29,014 nucleotides of DNA from an uncultured Bacteroidales bacterium (GCA_937877465.1 CALFIT010000028.1:1-29014), one strand, 5' to 3'; shown: positions 6,165 to 14,484, counted from the stretch's first letter. Made by a program: numbers and translations. Notes: generated by a model not told the origin, from the sequence alone.

Positions 6165-7382
6165 TTAAAAGTTCAAAAATGAAGCTTCGGTCCAAAATGA
6201 AGGATAGGATTTCTCCACAACTATTGGGAAGTCGAAAGTGACGTGTCCAAGCTTCATCGCCAGCGGTGCCAAAGCCATCACGATGCGGTGGTCGCCATGC
6301 GAAGAGAACGGCAACGGCGAGGATGCACCAAAAACGGGAAGCGTATCGGCTGGAAGCAAAACCAATTCATTATCAGAGAGATAATTCAGTTCCGTTCCAA
6401 TTTTCGCCAATTCGGTCCGCATCGTCCTCACCCTGTCCGACTCCTTGACGCGCAGGTTGGCAATGCCTGTGAAACGCGCTTCCGTTTGCAAGCCTGCACA
6501 GGTGGCCGCAACGGTGGGGAACAAGTCGGGAGCATTGGAAAAATCGAAAGACAACGGCTTCTTCTCGAAAGGCATTTTACTCAAAACCAACGCATTGTCG
6601 CTTTCAAAGGTTTGCACGCCAAACGCCTGCATCCATTCGGCAATGACGGCATCGCCTTGAAGTCGCCGGCCGTTGAGCCTGACGAAATGACCGCGCAGCC
6701 TGATTTCACATTCCTCGCTCAACGCCGCCATTTCGTACCAATACGAAGCCGCCGTCCAGTCCGATTCAACGATGAAACCCGTTGGTTGATAAGGCTTTGG
6801 CTTGACAACGACTTTCCTTCCGATGCGTTCCGCTACAGCCTCAAAATGCCGCATTAGGACCAAGGTCATGTCGAGATAAGGCAGGGAATTGAGCAAACCA
6901 AGCAGTTCAAGTTCAAGGCCTTGCGGAAACATCGGCGCGGCCAAGAGCAAAGAAGAAGCAAACTGGCTGCTTTGCGTCATGTCGATGCCCGCCTTGCCGT
7001 CTGAAATCGGTCTCCCGACGATTTGCAGCGGCAAAAAACCATCCTTTTCAACGTATTGGATTTCAGCACCCAAGCCCAGCAAAGCCTCCACCAATGGCTG
7101 AATGGGACGTTGTTTCATGCGCTCAGTGCCCGTCAGGAGCCAACGGCCTTCGCGACAAGCCAAAAACGTGGTGAGGAAACGCGCCGCCGTGCCACAGTCG
7201 GCGATGTCGATGATTGGTTGTTTGCCGTCAATGTCGCGCAAGGCTTGCTGGAGTATTCGTGTATCGCTTGAATCGGAAAGGTTCTGGAAATCAGGCGCAA
7301 AGCCGCCGTAGGCCGCCATCATCAAGGCGCGGTTCGACTCGCTTTTGCTGGCCGGCAAGGTGATGTCGCAATGCAGTTTCAT
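6165..7382 (-). CDS. aroA: 3-phosphoshikimate 1-carboxyvinyltransferase (EPSP synthase)
   Basis: Cytoplasmic enzyme that joins shikimate-3-phosphate and phosphoenolpyruvate in the pathway to chorismate. It is 405 residues, slightly shorter than the usual ~430. Conserved blocks are visible in order: ITLPASKSESNRALMMAA (residues 8-25), DCGTAARFLT, ERMKQRPIQPLVEALLGLGA, SQFASSLLLAAP, SDWTAASYW, DLFPTVAATCA, NLRVKESDRVRTM, HGDHRIVMALAPLAM and VEKSYPSFW near the C-terminus. Its ATG at 7382 overlaps the aroB stop by ATGA, so translation is probably coupled. It is the last gene of the tsaE-lipoprotein-aroB-aroA run. Confidence 0.96.
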   Translation of the reverse strand: MKLHCDITLPASKSESNRALMMAAYGGFAPDFQNLSDSSDTRILQQALRDIDGKQPIIDIADCGTAARFLTTFLACREGRWLLTGTERMKQRPIQPLVEALLGLGAEIQYVEKDGFLPLQIVGRPISDGKAGIDMTQSSQFASSLLLAAPMFPQGLELELLGLLNSLPYLDMTLVLMRHFEAVAERIGRKVVVKPKPYQPTGFIVESDWTAASYWYEMAALSEECEIRLRGHFVRLNGRRLQGDAVIAEWMQAFGVQTFESDNALVLSKMPFEKKPLSFDFSNAPDLFPTVAATCAGLQTEARFTGIANLRVKESDRVRTMRTELAKIGTELNYLSDNELVLLPADTLPVFGASSPLPFSSHGDHRIVMALAPLAMKLGHVTFDFPIVVEKSYPSFWTEASFLNF

Positions 7383-8383
7383 AGGTTTGCGACTTTATCG
7401 ATGACATATTCCAAGGCCTCTTTGATGGCGACACTTGGAAGCGTCGCCTCCCAAACGGGCTTTCCAACCGCTTCAAGCAGAACGAATTGCGGGGTTTCGC
7501 AGTTGTTTTTCTTGTCGTGGACGAGGTAAGCCAAAATGGGTTCCACATCGGCTTTCGAAAGCGAGAATTCGGCCTCCGAAAGCAACATGGGAAGCTGGTT
7601 TTCAAATTGTTGCAAAACAGTTGCGTCCAATCCGCAGTATTTCACCGAAAGCCACAATGCCGCCAACATTCCCAAGGCCACGGCCTCGCCATGAAGCAAG
7701 GGGCTTTCCTTCGTAAGGCAGTGGCTTTCAATGGCATGGCCCAAGGTGTGGCCGAAATTCAGGATTTTGCGCAGACCTTTCTCGTGAGGGTCTTTGGCCA
7801 CGATTTCGCGCTTGATGTCGCCGCAACGGGAAATATACGATTCGTAATTCTCCAAACTCACTTGCAGCAATTCGGGGTCGGCGACGAAGCCGTATTTCAG
7901 CATCTCTGTCAGGCCGGAAAGCAGTTCACGTTGGGGCAAGGTCTCAAGAAAAACAGGGTCTATGATAACATCTTCAGCTACGGCGAAAGTGCCGATTTGG
8001 TTTTTTGCGTCGCCGAAGTCGATGCCAGTCTTCCCTCCTATCGCCGCGTCCACCATCGCGAGCAGCGTGGTCGGGATGTTGACGAAACGGATGCCGCGCT
8101 TGTAGGTCGAGGCCGCGAAGCCGCCCAAGTCGGTAATCACGCCGCCACCGAGGTTGATTAACAAGGCGTTGCGGTCGGCATGATGCTTCATCAAGGTCTT
8201 CCAAACGCGCTGGACGGTTTGCAGGTTCTTGTGCCGCTCGCCCGCCTTGATGACGATTTCCACGGCGTTTTCGCAATTCAGCCAATGTTCGACTTCGGGC
8301 AGCCAAAATGAGGCCACGTTCTCATCGGTCAAGATGAAAACTTTCGAGGCTTCGGAAAGGGCTTGTTTCAGTTTTTCATTCAT
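7379..8383 (-). CDS. aroB: 3-dehydroquinate synthase
   Basis: NAD- and metal-dependent enzyme that converts DAHP to 3-dehydroquinate, the second step of the shikimate pathway. It is 334 residues. Visible are the NAD-binding INLGGGVITDLGGFAAS (about 76-92), IPTTLLAMVDAAIGGKTGID (103-122), and metal ligands in LTEMLKYG (E160), LNFGHTLGHAIE (about 208-219) and HGEAVALGM (H231). I chose the ATG at 8383 (MNEKLKQAL); the upstream in-frame extension starts with TTG and would lie inside the lipoprotein gene. Both ends overlap neighbours by four bases (ATGA): the lipoprotein upstream and aroA downstream. Confidence 0.96.
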   Translation of the reverse strand: MNEKLKQALSEASKVFILTDENVASFWLPEVEHWLNCENAVEIVIKAGERHKNLQTVQRVWKTLMKHHADRNALLINLGGGVITDLGGFAASTYKRGIRFVNIPTTLLAMVDAAIGGKTGIDFGDAKNQIGTFAVAEDVIIDPVFLETLPQRELLSGLTEMLKYGFVADPELLQVSLENYESYISRCGDIKREIVAKDPHEKGLRKILNFGHTLGHAIESHCLTKESPLLHGEAVALGMLAALWLSVKYCGLDATVLQQFENQLPMLLSEAEFSLSKADVEPILAYLVHDKKNNCETPQFVLLEAVGKPVWEATLPSVAIKEALEYVIDKVANL

Positions 8384-8898
8384 TTCCAACCTATTAGATA
8401 CGGATACAGGTCTCCATAAACCAAACTCGACTCTGTGTTGGTGTTCCAATTGAGGATTTCACCATTTCTATTACAAACCAATCTAACAGGAACGTAATTC
8501 ACACGTTTATAACCATTTAGCATCTTCTTACATTCCTTGTTAATGAACAGCTTATCTGATAGTGGATTGCGCGACGGAGTGCTGCATACCAACAAGTTCT
8601 TGTCACCATTTCCCAAGTTTGCGACTTGCTCCAACTCGCCAACGCAAACGACAACAATCGCCTTAGTGTCAGAGGCTTTGCCGAGATAAGGCTTCAGATT
8701 ACGTTCAAAATCCGACTGTCCCGCCTGGCACCACGAAGTCATGAAATAGAGAATGGTCGTGTCGTGGTCGGCAATCACTGCCTCAACCCTCGAGCGGTCG
8801 TAACCAAACGTATTTTTGGATTCAACAGAATTACAGGAGGTACAAAAACTTGCCATCACAACTGCACTCAATAGAATAACTAACTTTTTCATAATCAT
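8380..8898 (-). CDS. Putative lipoprotein with thioredoxin-like domain
   Basis: 172 residues. Residues 1-21 form a signal peptide (MKK..., hydrophobic VILLSAVVMA) ending in a lipobox-like CTSC, which suggests lipidation at C22 and an envelope location. The rest reads as a thioredoxin-like fold: beta strand TTILYFMTSWCQAGQSDFERN, a later KAIVVVCV strand and NYVPVRLVCNRNGEI, with proline in the cis-Pro position. The active-site motif is WCQAG, so the second cysteine of CxxC is missing and ordinary disulfide exchange is unlikely. The reading frame is A+T-richer than its aro neighbours. It is locked between tsaE and aroB by ATGA overlaps at both ends. I do not recognise a named family. Confidence 0.75.
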   Translation of the reverse strand: MIMKKLVILLSAVVMASFCTSCNSVESKNTFGYDRSRVEAVIADHDTTILYFMTSWCQAGQSDFERNLKPYLGKASDTKAIVVVCVGELEQVANLGNGDKNLLVCSTPSRNPLSDKLFINKECKKMLNGYKRVNYVPVRLVCNRNGEILNWNTNTESSLVYGDLYPYLIGWK

Positions 8899-9329
8899 CT
8901 TATTAGCTCACACAAAATCTCTCGCTCGTCGTCAGTGTCTCCGTGCCGAATCTCCACGCGGAGGTATTTTTCGGGCAGTAACGGCTCAATCATTTCGGGC
9001 CACTCGATGAGGCAGAGGTTGCCGCTGAAGAAATAATTCTCGTAACCGATGTCGTAGGCTTCCTCCAACTTCTTAATACGGTAGAAATCAAAGTGATAGA
9101 CCGATTCTCCCACCTCTGTCACATACTCGTTGACGATGGCGAAAGTGGGGCTGTTCACCTCGTCGGTGACACCCATGCGGTGGCACAGGTTCTTGATCAA
9201 GGTCGTCTTGCCCGCACCCATCGCGCCATAGAAGGCGATGACATCGGCCTCGCCGCGCATTGAGAGCAGATAATCAGAAACTTCCGAAAGTTGCTCCACG
9301 CTGGAAATATGAAACTCTTTGGACTGCAT
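8895..9329 (-). CDS. tsaE: tRNA threonylcarbamoyladenosine biosynthesis ATPase TsaE
   Basis: Small cytoplasmic ATPase that works with TsaB, TsaC and TsaD to make t6A at position 37 of ANN-decoding tRNAs. It is 144 residues. Walker A GAMGAGKTT lies at about 35-43. The family signatures SPTFAIVNEY, HFDFYRI and LCLIEWPEMIEPLLP follow. I chose the ATG at 9329 (MQSKEF); an upstream in-frame TTG at 9350 coincides with the -7 box. The stop overlaps the start of the lipoprotein gene (ATGA). It lies next to porX, a neighbourhood I recall from other Bacteroidota. Confidence 0.94.
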   Translation of the reverse strand: MQSKEFHISSVEQLSEVSDYLLSMRGEADVIAFYGAMGAGKTTLIKNLCHRMGVTDEVNSPTFAIVNEYVTEVGESVYHFDFYRIKKLEEAYDIGYENYFFSGNLCLIEWPEMIEPLLPEKYLRVEIRHGDTDDEREILCELIR

Positions 9330-9347
9330 TTCTGTGGAATTTTGCTG

Positions 9348-9355
9348 CAAAGATA
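9348..9355 (-). promoter_or_regulatory. Probable -7 box (TATCTTTG) for the tsaE-lipoprotein-aroB-aroA operon
   Basis: Exact TAnnTTTG on the minus strand, 18 bases before the tsaE ATG. A TTTG lies 15 bases upstream, somewhat close for a -33 element. It implies the aro genes can be transcribed independently of porX. Confidence 0.55.
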
Positions 9356-9367
9356 ACCATTATTTCA

Positions 9368-9502
9368 TCACAAAACCTTCAAAACACACAAAACCATTTC
9401 TATGTCTCGGCTGCTCGCAACCGCTTGCCGCCGGAAAGCCAGCCAGTTGGCATGGCTTTCCAACAAATACAAAGTGTTTTGAAAGTTTTGTGGGTTTTGT
9501 GA
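9368..9502. repeat. Long inverted repeat enclosing a strong hairpin (MITE-like or structured RNA) between porX and tsaE
   Basis: Outer arms TCACAAAACC (9368-9377) and GGTTTTGTGA (9493-9502) are perfect complements. Inner arms at 9369-9387 and 9474-9492 pair at 18 of 19 positions (right arm GTGTTTTGAAAGTTTTGTG). The centre, 9433-9461, is a hairpin with a 9-bp stem (GGAAAGCCA/TGGCTTTCC) plus a further 4-bp stem (GCCA/TGGC) around a GT loop with one bulged A. I see no clear target-site duplication and no T-run typical of an intrinsic terminator directly after the central stem. It occupies most of the 186-bp porX-tsaE gap. Confidence 0.75.
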
Positions 9503-9515
9503 CAAAAAAACACCA

Positions 9516-11069
9516 TCATTTCGCAGTCAAGTGAATCACCGGAATCAGCATTTCGTTCATGGAGATGCCGCCGTGCTGGAAGGTGTTGCGGTAATAGCTG
9601 ACGTAATAGTTGTAGTTGTTCGGGTAGGCGAAAAAGTCGCTCTCGCCTGCAAAGACAAAGGTTGTGCTGAGGTTGGCCTTGGGCAAGAAAACCTTCTCGG
9701 GGTCTTTCACCTCAAACACCTCTTTCGGGTTGTATTTCAGGTTCTTGCCGTACTTGTAGCGCAGGTTGGTGTTCACCTCGCGGTCGCCCAAGATGCGGAC
9801 AGGCTTTTGCACATAGGTGGAGCCGTGGTCGGTGGTGATGACCATGTCGCAGCCCTTCTCGGCGATGAAGCGCATCATGTCGAAGAGGCTGGAATGCTCG
9901 AACCACGAGTACATCAGCGAGCGGTAGGCTTCCTCGTCGTCGGCCAGTTCGCGGATGATTTCCATCTCGGTACGGGCGTGCGAAAGCATATCGACGAAGT
10001 TATACACGATGACATTCAGCTTGTTCTGCATCAGGTTGGCCATCTGCTCGGCGAGTTTTTTGCCCGCCGCCAAGTTCAACACCTTATTATATGAGTACTT
10101 GATGTTCTTGCCGAAGCGCTTCAGCTGCTCGCCCAAAAGCTCGCCTTCGTATTGGTTCTTTGTGCCTTCCTCGTCCTCATCGACCCACCATTGGCGGTAG
10201 CGGCGGCGTATTTCGAGCGGCATCAGACCGGCAAAGAGCGCGTTGCGGGCGTATTGCGTCGTGGTGGGCAGGATGGCGTAATAGATGTCGTCGGCCTCCA
10301 CCCGGAAATAGTTCTCGATCAGCGGCTGGATGGCCTTCCACTGGTCGTAACGCAGGTTGTCTATCACGATGAAAAACAGCGGTTTGTCGTTGTCGTCGAG
10401 ATGCGGGATCACCTTATCGCGCACCACGGTATGCGACATGACGGGCTTCTCCGATTTGCCTTGGATCCAGTCCACATAGTGCCTTTCGATGTAGCGCGTG
10501 AACTGCGTGTTGGCCTCCTGCTTTTGGTCGGCGAGGATGCCCTTGATGCTCTCGTCGGTCGATTTTTGCAGTTCCAACTCCCAGCGTACCAAGTTCTTAT
10601 AGAGGTCAACCCACTCGTCGAAGTTCAGGTTGTTGTTGAGGTCCATGCTGATTTTGCGGAACTCCTGTTGGTATTTCATCGACGACTTCTCGTCGCGCAG
10701 GGTGCGGTTTTCTAAGTTGCGTTTCAGCGAAAGCAGGATCTGGTTCGGGTTGACGGGTTTGATGAGGTAATCCGCTATGTTTGAGCCGATTGCGTCTTCC
10801 ATAATGCGTTCTTCTTCGCTCTTGGTGATCATCACCACGGGCAGGTTGGGATAGTCGCGCTTGATGACTTCCAGCGCCTCGATGCCCGAAATGCCCGGCA
10901 TCTGCTCGTCGAGGAAGACGATGTCGAAATGGTGTTGGTGAACGAGGTCGATGGCGTCAGAGCCGTTGTTGGCCGTAACCACCTCATAGCCTTTTTGTTC
11001 GAGAAACATGATATGGGGCTTCAGGAGGTCAATCTCGTCGTCGGCCCACAGGATTGTCGGTTTGTCCAT
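9516..11069 (-). CDS. porX: T9SS response regulator PorX (receiver plus PglZ/alkaline-phosphatase-like effector domain)
   Basis: Two-component response regulator of the type IX secretion system. Residues 1-120 are a receiver domain with the acidic pocket ADDE (10-12), phosphorylation site D54 in VFLDEQMPG and conserved K104 in LIKPVNP. A helical linker follows. From about 220 to 517 lies the alkaline-phosphatase-superfamily PglZ domain with VIDNLRYDQW (about 235-244), ILPTTTQYARNALF with T271, TTDHGS, and FQHGGISMNEMLIP near the end. T271 is the position I recall as the nucleophile threonine in P. gingivalis PorX. The 517-residue length is usual. The partner kinase PorY is not in the window. 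The divergent 113-bp region to the methyltransferase gene holds only a weak promoter candidate for porX (TAATTTCG). Confidence 0.95.
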   Translation of the reverse strand: MDKPTILWADDEIDLLKPHIMFLEQKGYEVVTANNGSDAIDLVHQHHFDIVFLDEQMPGISGIEALEVIKRDYPNLPVVMITKSEEERIMEDAIGSNIADYLIKPVNPNQILLSLKRNLENRTLRDEKSSMKYQQEFRKISMDLNNNLNFDEWVDLYKNLVRWELELQKSTDESIKGILADQKQEANTQFTRYIERHYVDWIQGKSEKPVMSHTVVRDKVIPHLDDNDKPLFFIVIDNLRYDQWKAIQPLIENYFRVEADDIYYAILPTTTQYARNALFAGLMPLEIRRRYRQWWVDEDEEGTKNQYEGELLGEQLKRFGKNIKYSYNKVLNLAAGKKLAEQMANLMQNKLNVIVYNFVDMLSHARTEMEIIRELADDEEAYRSLMYSWFEHSSLFDMMRFIAEKGCDMVITTDHGSTYVQKPVRILGDREVNTNLRYKYGKNLKYNPKEVFEVKDPEKVFLPKANLSTTFVFAGESDFFAYPNNYNYYVSYYRNTFQHGGISMNEMLIPVIHLTAK

Positions 11070-11151
11070 AGTTTGAAGATTTGCAAGAGAAACGCGAAAA
11101 CTGGACTTTTATTTTATCCCGCGAAATTATTTAGGAATAAAAGATTTTGTG

Positions 11152-11159
11152 TATTTTTG
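11152..11159 (+). promoter_or_regulatory. Probable -7 box (TATTTTTG) for the restriction-modification genes
   Basis: Exact TAnnTTTG, 23 bases before the methyltransferase ATG at 11183. No clear -33 TTTG at normal spacing. Surrounding DNA is very A+T-rich, so a chance match is possible. Confidence 0.4.
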
Positions 11160-11182
11160 CAAAAAATAATCACTTACACCCA

Positions 11183-12370
11183 ATGGCAAGAGAACTGACT
11201 CATATTGATTGCTTTGCTGGTCCTGGCGGAATTTGCACAGGGCTTCATGCCGCTGGTTTTCAAACACTTGTTGCCATTGAATACATAAAAAGTTGTTGCG
11301 AAACCTATTCCGCAAACCACCCCGAAGTTCATGTCATACATTCGGATATAAGAGAAGTGAACGAAGGACAGATACTTCCTTATATTCCTAAAGAGGGCGT
11401 GGATTTAGTGACATCCGGAATGCCTTGTGAGACTTTTTCGACTGCCGGCAACACATCACGCTCTTTTTATGACGACCGCCAATTTCTTTTCCGTGAAGGA
11501 ATCCGAATCGCTCAAATGGCCAATGCCAAAATGATTCTTTTCGAGAACGTGCCAGCCATCACATCAAAGAGAACCACGAAAAACTCGAGCCAATTGATTG
11601 TCGATGTCCTGAAAAAAGAGCTGAAAGAAGCAGGATACGGCAATTATGTTGAAGTCGTGTTGGATTCCACAAAATTTGGTGTGCCCCAAAAGCGAAACCG
11701 ATTCTTCATTTTGGCTTGCAAGTTTGAGGATTGGTGGTTGCAAACTCCAGAGCCAAACCAAAAACCGATTGGAGTTGGTGACGCACTGGCCGGTTTGCCA
11801 AATGTAATCGCCAATAGTGGTATTGAAGGAAAAGAATATACTGAAAATCAATCAGATTACTCCAAATTAATGCGTGATGATGCGTTTTGGAAGCGTGAGG
11901 ACCTATCAAAAAATGAAATCACAAACCATCTGCCAATGAAGCATCGTGACTGCACTTTGAAGCGGTTCGCTTTACTCAACCAAGGAGAAAGTCTAAAAAC
12001 CTTATTCGACAGATATACTGGTGAAGAAAGAGAAAGACTACAAGCAGAGAGGGTTCTTCCGAAAAAGCTTTTCATCAAGCGCAACTACCGACTTAAACTC
12101 AACGAGCCATCTCCGACCGTAACCAGCCATTGCCTTGATGAATTTGTACATCCTCTTTATGACCGAGCGCTTACCGTCAGAGAATGTGCCCGATTGCAAT
12201 CATTCCCCGATTCATACGAATTTGTCGGAGGTCCATATATTGTGCCACACATTGACCGCACCGTTCAAGACAAGTATGAGCAAATCGGTGATGCAGTCCC
12301 TCCATTGCTTGCCTATGCGTGGGGCGAACAAATCAACTGGCTTTTCGAAATCAACGAGAAACAACCATGA
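11183..12370 (+). CDS. DNA (cytosine-5) methyltransferase of a type II restriction-modification system
   Basis: SAM-dependent enzyme that methylates C5 of cytosine in a specific sequence and so protects host DNA. It is 395 residues from the ATG at 11183 (MARELTHIDCFAGPGG). Motif I is DCFAGPGGICTG (9-20). Motif IV has catalytic C82 in SGMPCETFS, where the common PCQ is PCE. Motif VI is ENVPAI (121-126), motif VIII PQKRNR (168-173), motif IX RALTVRECARLQSFPDSY, and motif X QIGDAVPPLLAYAWG. The target-recognition region lies roughly at 180-310. I reject the upstream in-frame ATG at 11147 because it precedes the -7 box. The stop overlaps the endonuclease start (ATGA). Base composition is clearly more A+T-rich than the flanking porX and HD genes, which suggests horizontal acquisition. 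Confidence 0.93.
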   Translation: MARELTHIDCFAGPGGICTGLHAAGFQTLVAIEYIKSCCETYSANHPEVHVIHSDIREVNEGQILPYIPKEGVDLVTSGMPCETFSTAGNTSRSFYDDRQFLFREGIRIAQMANAKMILFENVPAITSKRTTKNSSQLIVDVLKKELKEAGYGNYVEVVLDSTKFGVPQKRNRFFILACKFEDWWLQTPEPNQKPIGVGDALAGLPNVIANSGIEGKEYTENQSDYSKLMRDDAFWKREDLSKNEITNHLPMKHRDCTLKRFALLNQGESLKTLFDRYTGEERERLQAERVLPKKLFIKRNYRLKLNEPSPTVTSHCLDEFVHPLYDRALTVRECARLQSFPDSYEFVGGPYIVPHIDRTVQDKYEQIGDAVPPLLAYAWGEQINWLFEINEKQP

Positions 12371-13230
12371 ATACAGATTGTTACAAATTCTGCCTCAGCA
12401 CCTATAAAACTGAATATGACAGGAATCTGCGTCAACTAAAAAAAGAACACGAAGGGAAAAAAGTGTCCGAGACCATGTTGGACGAATTTGATAGAGAAGC
12501 GCAAAAAACTGCTATCAGAATCTCCATAAAAAAGGCCTTGCAAAAGTTTTCTGACGAACCTGTTGCAGAACTATGGAATGCCATATATCGCGCACATCTT
12601 TTCAGAAAATCAGGTATTTCTGATTTAGAAACCATCAATAAAGTGATTAGTGCAGACCAAAGTTGGAAAAAGTCAAGCGGCCATGCCTTCGAAGAAATGG
12701 TCAAAGAATTGACCACATTGGCCCTACACGACACCGGCATCGAAATCGTCCTCCAACGCGATTTGAACACACTGATTAAAGCCAACGAATTAGCCAACGA
12801 ACCCCGTGACATCAGCTGGCTTCGCGAACAAATTGGTGCAAACATTTTTGACCTTTATTGCGTTTTGGCCATTGACGACAAAAAATACTGCTTTGGTTGC
12901 GTCCAAGCCAAGACCAGCATTCGCGACAGAGTTACACGGGACAGAGAGCCTTCCATCCACGCCATGCAATCTTTCTTTTGGAGCGTTATCTTCGTTCTCG
13001 ACGGCGATTTCCTAAGATTACCCAAATTCATCAATATGGTAAACGGAGGTTCGGAAGAGTTTCGCGAAAACGGGTGGCATGGAATGTATGTGTTTTCCGC
13101 CAAAGAACAGAAAGACCGAATCTATCCTTTGGCGATGGATTTTGAATTGTTCAAATCCCATGCCCTTCAAGCCGCCGAGCAATGGCAAAAACGCCGCCAA
13201 TGGTTCGATTCAAAATGGAAAGCCGAATAA
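12367..13230 (+). CDS. Type II restriction endonuclease, PD-(D/E)XK fold (possibly BsaWI-like)
   Basis: Cognate endonuclease of the adjacent methyltransferase, 287 residues. A nuclease-like core is visible: E109/E110 in SSGHAFEEMVKEL, D162 in ANIFDLYCV, then a strand ending VQAK (Q180, K182) followed by TSIRDRVTRDREPS. This fits a D-x(n)-QxK variant of PD-(D/E)XK. The KTSIRDR segment recalls the BsaWI/CCGG-cutter group, but this is from memory and the recognition sequence is not established. The N-terminal ~100 residues are helical and charged. The ATG at 12367 overlaps the methyltransferase stop by four bases, which couples the two proteins. The codon use is A+T-rich like the methyltransferase. 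It ends 15 bases before the HD gene. Confidence 0.8.
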   Translation: MNTDCYKFCLSTYKTEYDRNLRQLKKEHEGKKVSETMLDEFDREAQKTAIRISIKKALQKFSDEPVAELWNAIYRAHLFRKSGISDLETINKVISADQSWKKSSGHAFEEMVKELTTLALHDTGIEIVLQRDLNTLIKANELANEPRDISWLREQIGANIFDLYCVLAIDDKKYCFGCVQAKTSIRDRVTRDREPSIHAMQSFFWSVIFVLDGDFLRLPKFINMVNGGSEEFRENGWHGMYVFSAKEQKDRIYPLAMDFELFKSHALQAAEQWQKRRQWFDSKWKAE

Positions 13231-13245
13231 CAAAACACATGGTCT

Positions 13246-14484
13246 ATGCCCTCCTCCCCAAACAAAAAGAAAATCTTCAACGACCCGATCTATGGCTTCG
13301 TTGGCATCCCTGACGAACTGCATTTCGACATTATCGAGCACCCTTATTTCCAGCGACTTAGGCGCATCAAGCAGGTCAGCATGACCAATTTGGTGTATCC
13401 CGGTGCCAACCACACGCGCTTCGCCCACAGCCTCGGCACGATGCACCTGATGCGACGCGCCATCCACCTGCTGCGCGGCAAGGGCTACGACATCACCGAC
13501 GAGGAACTGGAAGCCGCCTCGCTCGCCATCCTGCTCCACGACAGCGGCCACGGCCCGTTCTCGCACACCTTGGAGAACAGCATCGTGCAAGGCACCTCGC
13601 ACGAGGAACTTTCGCTGAAGGTGATGCAGAAGTTCAACGAAATTCACCACGGACGACTCGACATGGCCATCCAACTGTTCAAAGGAGAATACGAGAAAGG
13701 TTTCCTTACCAAACTCATTTCCAGCCAGTTGGATGTCGACCGCATCGACTATCTGAAGCGCGACAGCTTCTTCACTGGCGTGGCCGAAGGCAGCGTGAAC
13801 GCCGAGCGACTGTTGGAGATGATGGAAGTAGTCGGCAACGAACTCGCCATCGAGGCCAAAGGCATCTATTCCGTGGAGAGTTTCTTGGTCGCCCGCCGCA
13901 TCATGTATTGGCAGGTGTATATGCACAAGGCCGTGCTCAGCGCGGAATACATGCTACGCAACATCCTGAAACGCGCCAAGATGCTCAGCCAAGAACGCAA
14001 TCTGTTCGCCACGCCCGCCCTGTCGTTTTTCCTGAGAAACCAGCGTCCTTTCGAGGCCGACCTTGACCCCGGTTTCGTCCTTGACCAGTTCTGCCAGTTG
14101 GACGACTACGACGTGATGACCGCCGTGAAAGCCTGGCAAGACGACCAAGACCGTGTGCTTTCCGAGCTTTGCAGAAGGCTGACCGACAGGCACTTGTTCC
14201 GAATCGAGATGCGCGAGTCGGAGTTTGACCCGAACTACATCGACGGCATACGCCGAAAAATCGCGCAACTTTACGGCTGGTCGTTGGAGGAGGCGGATTT
14301 CATGCTGCTGCAAGGCGTTTCGTCGAACCACGCCTACCATCCAAAGAAGCCCGCCATCAACATCCTGTACAAAGACGGCACGCTGAAAGACATCGGCGAG
14401 GCCTCCGACCAACTGAACATTTCGGTGCTCTCGCAACCCGTGGTGAAGCATTTCATCTGCTATCCGAAAGAGCTGGAGATTTGA
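13246..14484 (+). CDS. HD-domain phosphohydrolase (SAMHD1/dGTPase-like)
   Basis: 412 residues. The HD metal site is visible: H56/H61 in NHTRFAHSLG, HD at 98-99 in ILLHDSGHGPFSHTLE, and D163/D165 in LDVDRIDYLKRDS. The N-terminal FNDPIYGFVGIPDEL and FQRLRRIKQ are typical of bacterial SAMHD1-like proteins that hydrolyse dNTPs or related nucleotides. The actual substrate is unknown. The gene is G+C-rich, like the bulk of the window and unlike the restriction-modification pair just upstream. An HD gene next to porX is an arrangement I recall in other Bacteroidota, so this is probably the native neighbour. It ends 13 bases from the convergent ATPase gene. Confidence 0.9.
   Translation: MPSSPNKKKIFNDPIYGFVGIPDELHFDIIEHPYFQRLRRIKQVSMTNLVYPGANHTRFAHSLGTMHLMRRAIHLLRGKGYDITDEELEAASLAILLHDSGHGPFSHTLENSIVQGTSHEELSLKVMQKFNEIHHGRLDMAIQLFKGEYEKGFLTKLISSQLDVDRIDYLKRDSFFTGVAEGSVNAERLLEMMEVVGNELAIEAKGIYSVESFLVARRIMYWQVYMHKAVLSAEYMLRNILKRAKMLSQERNLFATPALSFFLRNQRPFEADLDPGFVLDQFCQLDDYDVMTAVKAWQDDQDRVLSELCRRLTDRHLFRIEMRESEFDPNYIDGIRRKIAQLYGWSLEEADFMLLQGVSSNHAYHPKKPAINILYKDGTLKDIGEASDQLNISVLSQPVVKHFICYPKELEI

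Noticed and set aside
9433..9461. Intrinsic terminator of porX
   Set aside because: The hairpin is strong but no T-run follows it on the minus strand, so I call it a structured repeat instead.
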